Below, one piece after another: positions 27,296 to 34,669 of a DNA stretch of 53,033 bases; within the stretch, counting starts at the first letter, position 1; each line of letters starts with the position of its first letter. Under the pieces are notes generated by a model. The model was not told the DNA's origin and did no database searches. It worked only from the letters and a program-made list of their open reading frames with translations. Source of the stretch: Bacillus sp. ISL-7 (GTDB lineage: Bacteria > Bacillota > Bacilli > Bacillales_B > DSM-18226); NCBI RefSeq assembly GCF_018613065.1, contig NZ_JAGGQW010000026.1, positions 23,685 through 76,717 of the forward strand. The letters run 5' to 3'. A program made the translations under genes and the position numbers.

Positions 27296-27871
27296 ATGAA
27301 GAAATTCCTAGTCATGTGTAGTTTGGCAGGTATGTTATTATTCGGAAGTAGCAACGGCGCATCAGCAGCATCCAATACATATAAAGTTAAGAGTGGCGAT
27401 TCGCTTTATCGTATTGCAAAAACATATAAAATCTCCGTGATCACATTAAAACAATGGAATAAACTTAAATCAAATACTATTCACCCGAATCAAATATTAA
27501 AGATTACTAATGTACCAGCTAGTAAACCGGTTGTTAAGAAGGCCAGCACTAGTACGAGTAAAGCACCGAAGTTAAAGGTAGTAAAGACTTTAACAGTAAG
27601 TGCAACTGCCTATACAGCGAATTGTAAACGATGCTCTGGCATCACAGCGATCGGTTTAAATCTAAAGAAAAATCCAAACCTAAAGGTCATCTCTGTAGAC
27701 CCGAAAGTAATTAAGCTCGGAACAAAGGTCTATGTTGAAGGTTATGGCTATGCAGTTGCCGGCGACACTGGCGGTGCCATGAAAGGTAAAAAAATTGATA
27801 TTTTCGTCCCCTCTCATAAAAGTGCGATTCAATGGGGTAGGAAAACAGTGAAAGTACAAATATTAAAATAA
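27296..27871 (+). CDS. Exported LysM and 3D-domain wall protein (YocH-like)
   Basis: A 191-residue secreted protein. The signal peptide (1-25) ends at ASA-AS. One LysM peptidoglycan-binding module spans about 28-70 (YKVKSGDSLYRIAKTYKI, NQILKI). After a lysine- and serine-rich linker, the 3D domain (about 98-190) holds SATAYTANC, the catalytic aspartates in AVAGDTGGAMKGKKIDIFV, and an RKTVKVQIL end. 3D domains resemble the MltA lytic transglycosylase barrel, so it is a probable muralytic enzyme like B. subtilis YocH. AAGGAAGGGG precedes the ATG. It has its own terminator. Confidence 0.88.
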   Translation: MKKFLVMCSLAGMLLFGSSNGASAASNTYKVKSGDSLYRIAKTYKISVITLKQWNKLKSNTIHPNQILKITNVPASKPVVKKASTSTSKAPKLKVVKTLTVSATAYTANCKRCSGITAIGLNLKKNPNLKVISVDPKVIKLGTKVYVEGYGYAVAGDTGGAMKGKKIDIFVPSHKSAIQWGRKTVKVQILK

Positions 27872-27873
27872 GC

Positions 27874-27915
27874 AAAGTCCCAAGTGATTGAACTCACTTG
27901 GGACTTATTATTGTT
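27874..27915. terminator. Shared terminator between the 3D-protein and L,D-transpeptidase genes
   Basis: AAAGTCCCAAGTGA at 27874-27887 pairs with TCACTTGGGACTT at 27894-27906. T-rich sequence on both sides lets it serve both convergent genes. Confidence 0.8.
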
Positions 27916-27933
27916 TTAATGAAATGTTAAAAC

Positions 27934-29349
27934 TTAAGGCAATATTGGTTCTGTTATTGGTTCTGATATTGGTTCTGTTATTTCAATAATAAACACTACA
28001 GTTGTCTTGTTGCCAGCCGCATCTGTTACCACTAATGTATGTGTTCCCTCAGCACTAACAACTGTTCCTGTTTTCACTGTTGCTCCATCTAATGTTGCTG
28101 TTCCTTCTTTAAAGGAGATCGTAACATCCTGATTGTAGATTTCATCATTACTTACTCCGCTAACCACTGGTGCTGTTTTATCAATTGTAAACACAACTGT
28201 TCTCTTATTACCGACAGCATCAGCTATCGTAACTCTGTGTTTTCCTTCTGAAGTAACAGCTTTTCCTGTTTTCACTCGATTTCCATCTAACCAGGCAGTT
28301 CCTTCTTTAAAGGCGATGGTAACATCCTTGTTGTAGAATGCGTTATTACTTACTCCGCTCACTACTGGAGCTGTTCTATCAATCGTAAAAATAACAATTG
28401 TTTTGTTGCCGGCCGCATCAGTTAACACAACTCTGTGTGTTCCTTCTGTAGTAACAACCTTTCCTGTTTTTACTCGATTTCCATCTAACCAAGCTGTTCC
28501 TTCTTTAAAGGAGATGGTAACATCCTTGTTGTAAACTCGGTTATTACTTACTCCGCTAACCACCGGAGCCGTTCTGTCCAGCACAACTACCGTTTTAGTC
28601 TTACTGATATTTCCAGATTTATCTTTAGCAGTAAAAGATAATTTTAGGCCAGCCTTTTGTTTCGGAATCTTGACCTTAAATGTTCCCTTGGAATCTGCAG
28701 GTTTTGCTGTATACCTTTTTGACCCAATCGCAACAGTGACCGTGGCTCCTTTTTCTGTTTTACCAGATACTTCAATTGTTTTGTCTGAAACAGTATTAAC
28801 CGTTGGAACTGCAGGAGCTTTGATGTCCATATTTTTGTAATATGGTGCGGCTAACTGATTAAAGCTTTTTTTCGAGGAAACGATCATTACTTTCGTCCTC
28901 GTCTTTACCTTACTGAACAATTCTCTTACCTCATTATTATGCATCCGGATACATCCGCCAGAGACATATTTTCCAATCGAACTTTCATTATTGTTACCAT
29001 GTATTGCGTACGGATATCCGCCATTCTCTTTTTTACTTAAACCTATCCAGCGGTTTCCTAATGGATTACGAGGATCGCCGCCAGCAATATGTTTTTTATA
29101 GTAAGGTCTGTTTACAATTTTTTCTCTTATGTAAAAAGTTCCTTCCGGGGTGAGTCTTGAAGTTCTTCCTGTTGCCACCCTATATGTTTTTATTAATTTA
29201 CCATTCTCGTAAAATGCGAGTTTATTAACCTTTTTGTTAATAATAATTAATTGATTCTTAGTTGTACTAGCCTCAGCCTCTTGGGAGTTGGGAAAAACTG
29301 AAAATCCCAAGCATAAAATAATAAATCCAATCAGAAAACGTTTAAACAC
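27934..29349 (-). CDS. Exported L,D-transpeptidase with Ig-like repeats
   Basis: A 471-residue secreted enzyme. The signal peptide ends near AEA-ST (about 28). The YkuD catalytic domain (about 31-156) has His117 in YAIHGNN and the SGGCIRM motif with Cys133 and Arg135, which form 3-3 peptidoglycan cross-links or anchor proteins. One bacterial Ig-like domain (about 185-258) is followed by three 66-residue repeats (about 260-455) beginning TAPVVSGVSN and including FKEGTA.LDG..VKTG and DA.GNK. The end TEPISEPITEPILP is a short proline-acidic tail. The DNA of the first two 66-residue repeats is very similar, so copy number may vary. AAAGGGG precedes the start. Confidence 0.87.
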   Translation of the reverse strand: MFKRFLIGFIILCLGFSVFPNSQEAEASTTKNQLIIINKKVNKLAFYENGKLIKTYRVATGRTSRLTPEGTFYIREKIVNRPYYKKHIAGGDPRNPLGNRWIGLSKKENGGYPYAIHGNNNESSIGKYVSGGCIRMHNNEVRELFSKVKTRTKVMIVSSKKSFNQLAAPYYKNMDIKAPAVPTVNTVSDKTIEVSGKTEKGATVTVAIGSKRYTAKPADSKGTFKVKIPKQKAGLKLSFTAKDKSGNISKTKTVVVLDRTAPVVSGVSNNRVYNKDVTISFKEGTAWLDGNRVKTGKVVTTEGTHRVVLTDAAGNKTIVIFTIDRTAPVVSGVSNNAFYNKDVTIAFKEGTAWLDGNRVKTGKAVTSEGKHRVTIADAVGNKRTVVFTIDKTAPVVSGVSNDEIYNQDVTISFKEGTATLDGATVKTGTVVSAEGTHTLVVTDAAGNKTTVVFIIEITEPISEPITEPILP

Positions 29350-29741
29350 AAGTACATCCCCTTTGCAATTTCCATTTATTACTACAATACCATAATTAAT
29401 GTTTTAATAGAAAAGATTAACTATATATATATTTCGGCAATTTATTACAAACTTCTCACATCATAATAAAACAAAATTCGCCATAAAAAATATGAAGATC
29501 CATTGAATAATGGTGCCTGACACCACAGTGACACCAAAAACACAAAAAACGTCATTTCTCGGGAAATACCACCAATTATTTTGGGGTTGACGGTCATTGT
29601 TGACTTACTGAAGAAAAAATTGGATAAAATATAGATTTATTGTCTCTTTTTTTATTAGGATATTAATAGTTTCAAATCATTCTAAAAAATGACAAAAGAG
29701 GTTGCCAGACTCTGAACTAGCACCCGGCAACCTCTTTCCTT
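29350..29741. other. 392-base intergenic stretch
   Basis: No credible gene. It contains a GGTGCCTGACACC element at 29512-29524, a weak plus-strand promoter-like pair (TTGACT at 29600-29605, 17-base spacer, GATAAA at 29623-29628) and the terminator hairpin at 29690-29738. Confidence 0.5.
29690..29738 (-). terminator. Terminator of the CPBP protease gene
   Basis: GAGGTTGCC at 29698-29706 pairs with GGCAACCTC at 29726-29734 around a 19-base loop; the minus strand then reads TTTTGTCATTTTTTAG. Confidence 0.75.
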
Positions 29742-30677
29742 TTATTCTACACTTTGCGTCAATTCTGCCATTTGACCTTCCTGAACCGTCACCAACTGGC
29801 TCATTAATCGTTTTTGGTGTATTTTTTCTAAAATAAAGAGACTCAAGTGGATAAGTAAAACACCAAGGGTGAAATATTCAACCGCATAATCGATATAGTA
29901 CCATGAAAGAGTTGCTGTGATATCGTATAAAGCGTGGACAATAACTGTTAGCCAAAGGTTCCGGGTCCATAATAGGATAATTCCAAACATCAATCCCATA
30001 TTTGCGAAGGTTACAATCGCCCCAATTCGGATCGCCCATGGCTCCTCTGTATCGAGCGTATGGTCTATGCCGAAAAGAATAGAGGTGATAAACAGCGCAG
30101 CCATTAGAAAAACATCTCTTGAGCCACTTTCCCAACGCCGCGGAAACAACTTTTTACATTCCACGAGCAGTAGAATGATATAAGCTAGCCGCCAAACCTC
30201 TTCCAGGCCAGCCAATGAGTCGTTATATAGATCATATCCAATTGTATCTACCTTTTCAAAAATGGACCAGACTGGATCGTCTGGAAGGCCAGCATCCACT
30301 CCATCTTCCACATCAAAGGATTGCGACTCCGTATAGTCTTGAACATATTGATCATAATCCTCATTAAAATCCTCAAATGTGATACTAGAGTACACATTAA
30401 CAATCGTACTTCCAAGGAAGAAAATGAGAAAAGCACCAGTGAATTGCAGCATGATCTGGCGCGGGCTTTTCTGATGACCCTGCTGATTCCCAAGCCTCCG
30501 GTAAAGCTTCCAACCGATAAAAAAGGAGGACACCATGACGGCATCATATAAGGTGCTGGCCATAGAACTGTAACGAGTAAGATAAAGAAGAACCTCTGCC
30601 CCGATGGTTACAATGATCATTGCAAATAGCAGCTTTTTTGAAATCGGTTTTGTTAAATTCGTTATCATTCTCATCAT
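29742..30677 (-). CDS. CPBP family intramembrane metalloprotease
   Basis: A 311-residue membrane protein with about seven helices. The CPBP (Abi, Rce1-like) motifs are present: LEEVWRLAYI with Glu159, Glu160 and Arg163, ILFGIDHTL with His206, and VIVHALYDI with His248 and Asp252. These residues form the metal site in the membrane. The segment between helices (about 100-140) is unusually acidic. Relatives process prenylated or secreted peptides, and some give bacteriocin self-immunity. Three ATGs crowd the start (30677, 30674, 30668); AGGTAGGG favours the second or third. A 31-residue membrane peptide gene lies 40 bases upstream. Confidence 0.85.
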   Translation of the reverse strand: MMRMITNLTKPISKKLLFAMIIVTIGAEVLLYLTRYSSMASTLYDAVMVSSFFIGWKLYRRLGNQQGHQKSPRQIMLQFTGAFLIFFLGSTIVNVYSSITFEDFNEDYDQYVQDYTESQSFDVEDGVDAGLPDDPVWSIFEKVDTIGYDLYNDSLAGLEEVWRLAYIILLLVECKKLFPRRWESGSRDVFLMAALFITSILFGIDHTLDTEEPWAIRIGAIVTFANMGLMFGIILLWTRNLWLTVIVHALYDITATLSWYYIDYAVEYFTLGVLLIHLSLFILEKIHQKRLMSQLVTVQEGQMAELTQSVE

Positions 30678-30717
30678 TCCCTACCTGAAAAATTTGGCGG
30701 AGAAATCCCGTTTCCCC

Positions 30718-30813
30718 TTACCTGCCCAATATCTTTACTGCAATGATCCCGAACGCATTAAATAAAAGCAGGAAAAAGAAACAAGCAATCGTCCACTTCC
30801 ATTTTCTCGTCAC
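30718..30813 (-). CDS. Small membrane peptide, 31 residues
   Basis: GTG start at 30813, eight bases after AGAGGGG. The product has a basic start (TRKWKW) and one membrane helix (about TIACFFFLLLFNAFGIIAV) ending KILGR. It sits 40 bases ahead of the CPBP protease gene on the same strand and may be co-transcribed. It could be a protease partner or substrate, but the function is unknown. The main doubt is whether so short a frame is real. Confidence 0.5.
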   Translation of the reverse strand: MTRKWKWTIACFFFLLLFNAFGIIAVKILGR

Positions 30814-31092
30814 GAAATGATCCCCTCTTTTTCAAAAAATATATTAGTAATAATTTAGCATATTGGTAGGTAAATATCACGAAAATAATGATTGCTTTTT
30901 ATTACCATAAAAAATTTACCGATAGTCTTCTATTCCAAACGTTCGAAACATATATTTAATCAAAATAAAAAGTTTGATAGAGTCTCAAAAACCGATCAAG
31001 CTTTTCTTTTTAAATTTACAAAGTCCCTTCTAATTTATACTTATTTATATAAAAATTTACAATTATTAATTACGAGATAGGAGAATGTTACT

Positions 31093-31392
31093 ATGAGACG
31101 TCTTTTTTCGATCATTGTTTTAATCGTTTTGATTTTTATTCTATCAGCCACAAATCCTGAGCGCTCTGCCTATATCGACTGGGCCAATCACAAAACAATG
31201 GATAAATCTTCGAGTCTGATAGAAAAGGGATTATTATCTGTTGCTGGGAAATCCATTTATGATGCGGGAACAACGCAAAAGGATTATTTTATTTTCTCAA
31301 TCTACAAAACCGATTTTTCCGAAGTAGGTCTAGGAAAAGTCACATCGATTGGCATCTTCAATAAATTCATTACCATCTCGAGTAAAAAATAA
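31093..31392 (+). CDS. DUF4359-like small exported or membrane-anchored protein
   Basis: A 99-residue protein with an N-terminal hydrophobic helix (about 5-20) followed by SATNPERSAYIDWA, the motif I associate with DUF4359, and a beta-rich C-terminal part (KDYFIFSIYKTDF, SIGIFNKFITI). GATAGGAG precedes the ATG by about eight bases. It is probably anchored outside the membrane. The function of the family is not known to me. Confidence 0.75.
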   Translation: MRRLFSIIVLIVLIFILSATNPERSAYIDWANHKTMDKSSSLIEKGLLSVAGKSIYDAGTTQKDYFIFSIYKTDFSEVGLGKVTSIGIFNKFITISSKK

Positions 31393-31404
31393 TCAAATAA
31401 TCAA

Positions 31405-31440
31405 AAGCCGGTCTCATTAGGGACTGGCTTATTGTTTTTA
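31405..31440 (+). terminator. Terminator of the DUF4359-like gene
   Basis: AGCCGGTC at 31406-31413 pairs with GACTGGCT at 31422-31429 (one G-U pair), followed by TATTGTTTTTA. Confidence 0.6.
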
Positions 31441-31443
31441 AAA

Positions 31444-31520
31444 GGCTATGTTAAAGCTTATTGTTAATTTTGGCACCCTGTTGATTGGAGCGGAAATCAA
31501 CAGGCAAGTTTAACAGAGCC
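31444..31520. repeat. Short internally deleted inverted-repeat element
   Basis: Nested inverted repeats: GGCTATGTTAAA (31444-31455) with TTTAACAGAGCC (31509-31520), and CCTGTTGAT (31477-31485) with ATCAACAGG (31496-31504), around TGGAGCGGAA. From memory, longer relatives of this sequence are common dispersed repeats in Bacillaceae; here the centre looks deleted. Confidence 0.65.
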
Positions 31521-31523
31521 AAT

Positions 31524-31566
31524 CAAAAAAAAGACCAAACATCAGCAATAGCCCTTGTTTGGTCCT
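31524..31566 (-). terminator. Terminator of the 593-residue protein gene
   Basis: GACCAAACA at 31533-31541 pairs with TGTTTGGTC at 31556-31564; the minus strand leaves into eight T residues. Confidence 0.82.
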
Positions 31567-31573
31567 CTTTCAT

Positions 31574-33355
31574 TTATTCAACTTTTTCTACTTGAAAAAC
31601 GGGTACGCGAACAGATTCGCCGTTTTCGTTGGTAATATTCTCATAACTATTGAAAGTACCAATGACGGTATAATTCTTATAGATTGTGAAATCGGAATCT
31701 CCCTTTAATAACAAATACGTTTTCTCCCATAGTCCCGTGCTATTGTTATAGGTTTCCGATAAGGTTACCAAGGCCCCGCCATTTTGAACTGTATCTGCGA
31801 AAGCAGTGAAGCGAACCTTCTCCCCATAATAGTTGGATATATCAGTGACTTGTATATCAACATAGTCTACCTTTATTCTAGAAAACTGATATTCCCCGCT
31901 ACTATCGGGTTCGAAGTAAGCAAGCTCCCCTTCACCCTGTCCAACAGGATTATCTACAACCAACACTTGCTCTGATTCGAAAGTTAGCTTATCCGCTTCC
32001 ACATCGAGGATCTTTACCATCGAACCGCCGCTGACTTCATAGGCTATATAATGATGCTTCCGTTCGGATGACTTCGCCTCAATATAAAGGACTGGATTGT
32101 CAGAAGTGCTGAAGTTACTATTAAAAGCCAACTTATTAATGGACGCTGCCCCTTCGATCGACCCCTCGGTTACAACCATTGCTTCCTCTCCCGTAAGCTT
32201 GCCAAAATATATGCCGCCGTACGTGGAGATTGCTGCAACGACGCTGTCTGCGCCCCATTTGTTTTTTGCATTTACAACGTTCGAAAACTCTTTTCCTGGA
32301 TACAGACGTTTTAAAACGCGAATGGGTTCAAATTTATCCCAAGCAAGATTGGCACTCGCAATTGATTCAGTCGTGTCCTTTAGTGGTTTTAATGCTTCAT
32401 AAATGCTAATTGCATCCTCGTATTTATTAGCCTCTATGAGATTCTCCGCTTTAACGAGTAGATCAGAGGTTGTTTTTTCAATATAAGCAAATACATCGGC
32501 ACCATTCATATTCGCTTCTAACCTTTTGATTGAATTTGCGGCTTCGGCAAATGCGCCGTAATCCTTTTTATCGATCGCAGCCGTTACAATCCTTAACAAG
32601 TTCGAATCAAGGGTTTGCTCAAGCCAGCTAGCATCCAACGACAATATTCTTAGTGCACTAAACTGCCTGCTCCCCTCGTCAATAATCGATGAGACAGTGC
32701 CAGCTTCAACCATTTTATTTATCTTTGCCGCGTAATAGTTTTTGAATGAAGATTGGATTGCCTCTGTCTTAGCTGATGAACGACTGCCGTAATATTCTGC
32801 TGGAATCTTATTGAGGACGGTAAATATCTCCTCCTCTTTAGAAATGTCATTAGCCGTTTCATTCATTAATTTATCCAGATTTTCCTTTTTAATCGTGGAA
32901 AAATAACCCTTCATATCCGAATCTAGCTTCGTCAACGACACCATTTCCCCGTACATATCCTTTTGAACATTGGTGCCTGACACCCACTTTTTCTCGCTTG
33001 CCTTCCAACGATCGTATATTTTAATGAGGTTGTCGAGGTCATTTCCTTCATTATAATCAGCAGCTTTTTCATCTAGATCTTCCATGACTTCACGAATCGG
33101 TGACAGAATAGATAGCATGAAATTGATGTCATTATTATGGTCAGTGACAGAAACATTTAGCTTTGCGGCATGGAACTTTTCCTCTGCAGCGACTAATTCA
33201 CCGGACTTAAATAATTTTACTGCTTCATTGTAGGTGTCAATTTTTTCATGTGCCAAAACGATTTTTGCGCTAACCAGCCCAAGCAAGATAACCAGCATTA
33301 ACAAGAAAAAATTCCTAGACATATTCACTTTTCGATAAACGGTAAATTTAAACAT
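31574..33355 (-). CDS. Membrane-anchored extracytoplasmic protein, left arm of the vWA-tubulin-GTPase locus
   Basis: A 593-residue protein with an N-terminal signal anchor (about 13-34), so the bulk lies outside the membrane. Residues about 38-340 are helical and TPR-like (YNEAVKLFKSGELVAAEEKF; NLIEANKYEDAISIYEALK). The C-terminal part (about 370-593) is beta-rich (GIYFGKLTGEEAMVV, DYVDIQVTDISNYYGEKV, YTVIGTFNSY). No enzyme motif was seen. AAAGGA supports the start at 33355. It follows the zinc-ribbon gene by 17 bases and ends in a terminator. A GGTGCCTGACACC element lies in frame near residue 127. I do not recognise the family; a scaffold or sensor role is a guess. Confidence 0.75.
   Translation of the reverse strand: MFKFTVYRKVNMSRNFFLLMLVILLGLVSAKIVLAHEKIDTYNEAVKLFKSGELVAAEEKFHAAKLNVSVTDHNNDINFMLSILSPIREVMEDLDEKAADYNEGNDLDNLIKIYDRWKASEKKWVSGTNVQKDMYGEMVSLTKLDSDMKGYFSTIKKENLDKLMNETANDISKEEEIFTVLNKIPAEYYGSRSSAKTEAIQSSFKNYYAAKINKMVEAGTVSSIIDEGSRQFSALRILSLDASWLEQTLDSNLLRIVTAAIDKKDYGAFAEAANSIKRLEANMNGADVFAYIEKTTSDLLVKAENLIEANKYEDAISIYEALKPLKDTTESIASANLAWDKFEPIRVLKRLYPGKEFSNVVNAKNKWGADSVVAAISTYGGIYFGKLTGEEAMVVTEGSIEGAASINKLAFNSNFSTSDNPVLYIEAKSSERKHHYIAYEVSGGSMVKILDVEADKLTFESEQVLVVDNPVGQGEGELAYFEPDSSGEYQFSRIKVDYVDIQVTDISNYYGEKVRFTAFADTVQNGGALVTLSETYNNSTGLWEKTYLLLKGDSDFTIYKNYTVIGTFNSYENITNENGESVRVPVFQVEKVE
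32972..32984. repeat. GGTGCCTGACACC element inside a gene, copy 3
   Basis: Reads as VSGT on the minus strand within the 593-residue protein (KKWVSGTNVQ). The frame stays open. Confidence 0.7.
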
Positions 33356-33372
33356 ATTGAGTAAGATCCTTT

Positions 33373-34320
33373 CTACGATACGAACTGCTTGAAATCAGGA
33401 TCGTAATGATACTTCACCATAATTAAACGCTTGGTTTTTTCCTCTAGACTGCCCCAATCAACTTCCGGGTTGGAATAGATGATACTGCACAGTCGTAAGA
33501 ACCGGTCCCTTGGGAAATATTCAAGGAATTCCTCGATGAACTCTGAAAATTCTAGGATGTACAGTTTCATTCGTAACGCTGAGCCGGCCACAGAAATGAG
33601 TGATTCCATTCCAAAATCGCTGACAATCGCCTCTCGATACTTAATAAAGTAGGCAATACACTTTTTCGTAAAAAGCGTCCGATTAATTTTTAACACCTCA
33701 AGTGCATATTTTACAAAATTCGAATCATAGGATGAAGGGATAAGGGGTTCTAGTTCAAGCTCCATATCACTTCTTAGAACGATTTCATTTAAGACCATGA
33801 TACGGCGGATTTTCACCTGATCACTCGAAATAAAATCGCCAATATCGCGAAGCTTTTCATATGCCGGGGCTAGTCTCTCAGCATGAACATCCTCTTTGGC
33901 TAGTTCACTGTCATATTGAATACCTGCGGCAATTTTTCTTAGGTCAATTCGAAGTAGTTTTTTCAGTTGCATGAAATACTCACTTTTCATGAAGATGGAG
34001 GTAAGAATGACATATCCAATGACAAACACTACCCCGGCAATTAACGAGTAATATAACATTTTTACCGTTGGAGCAGCCAAAATACCTACACAAACAAACA
34101 TTAGGATCCATATCGCTTCTGTTAATAAACGGTTTTTAAAAATCGACTTCACGAGTGTTTCAATTCCGATAAAATCCGAACCGCAATTCTGGCATTTTTC
34201 ATCCCCTAAAACGGAATAACGGTTGCATTTTTTACACATCTTTAGCTTTTGAAATCGATATTTTGTTCTTTTTTTCTTGGAGAGTTGGACGGCCTGTTTA
34301 GCCAATCGAATCACCTTCAT
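33373..34320 (-). CDS. Zinc-ribbon membrane protein, left arm of the locus
   Basis: A 315-residue protein. A basic start is followed by a zinc ribbon with Cys29, Cys32, Cys43 and Cys46 (MCKKCNRYSVLGDEKCQNC), then two membrane helices (about 67-84 and 88-108). The remaining 200 residues are a helical cytoplasmic or peripheral domain without known motifs (DIGDFISSDQVKIRRIM; FSEFIEEFLEYFP). The ATG at 34320 has no clear ribosome site and overlaps the preceding small gene by 23 bases, so translation is probably coupled; TTG at 34305, six bases after AAGGTG, is an alternative start. I do not recognise the family. Confidence 0.72.
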   Translation of the reverse strand: MKVIRLAKQAVQLSKKKRTKYRFQKLKMCKKCNRYSVLGDEKCQNCGSDFIGIETLVKSIFKNRLLTEAIWILMFVCVGILAAPTVKMLYYSLIAGVVFVIGYVILTSIFMKSEYFMQLKKLLRIDLRKIAAGIQYDSELAKEDVHAERLAPAYEKLRDIGDFISSDQVKIRRIMVLNEIVLRSDMELELEPLIPSSYDSNFVKYALEVLKINRTLFTKKCIAYFIKYREAIVSDFGMESLISVAGSALRMKLYILEFSEFIEEFLEYFPRDRFLRLCSIIYSNPEVDWGSLEEKTKRLIMVKYHYDPDFKQFVS

Positions 34321-34447
34321 TTAGCATGATGACTAATTCATCATCAATACCTTCAAAATCACCGCTATTTCGCTTATTTTTCATTAATTTATAGGTTTTC
34401 CAACAAAGGATTAAAACTAGAAGACTAGTGAATACCACACCGTACAT
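34298..34447 (-). CDS. Small membrane protein, 49 residues, first gene of the left arm
   Basis: ATG at 34447, seven bases after GGAG. The product is MYGVVFTSLLVLILCWKTYK followed by a charged tail with GDFEGIDDELVIMLNEGD. One N-terminal membrane helix (about 3-17) is visible. Its stop codon lies inside the start of the zinc-ribbon gene, the pattern of a coupled operon. It is too short for usual gene calling, but the ribosome site, membrane helix and overlap support it. Confidence 0.6.
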   Translation of the reverse strand: MYGVVFTSLLVLILCWKTYKLMKNKRNSGDFEGIDDELVIMLNEGDSIG

Positions 34448-34669
34448 TTTACTTCTCCTTTTGAGATCATTTTATGAAAACTAATTATCCACAATCAAAC
34501 CCAGATATTTTCCAATAAATACATTAACTTATATTATAATAGTAGAATTATAATATATCTAGGGAATAATTGTTTCGGTATATAATAGGAAAGTGGTAGA
34601 ATAGTTGTACAATGCAAGAATTGTAATTATTACCCGAAATAGGAAAAATGCAGTGGGGGTTGCACACAG

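Noticed and set aside
27296..27871. Phage lysin or prophage remnant
   Set aside because: It has a signal peptide, LysM and 3D domain typical of host YocH-like proteins and no phage genes are around.
29600..29628. Plus-strand promoter for a small RNA before 29690
   Set aside because: The -10 box is poor and nothing downstream supports an RNA; kept only as a note in the intergenic entry.
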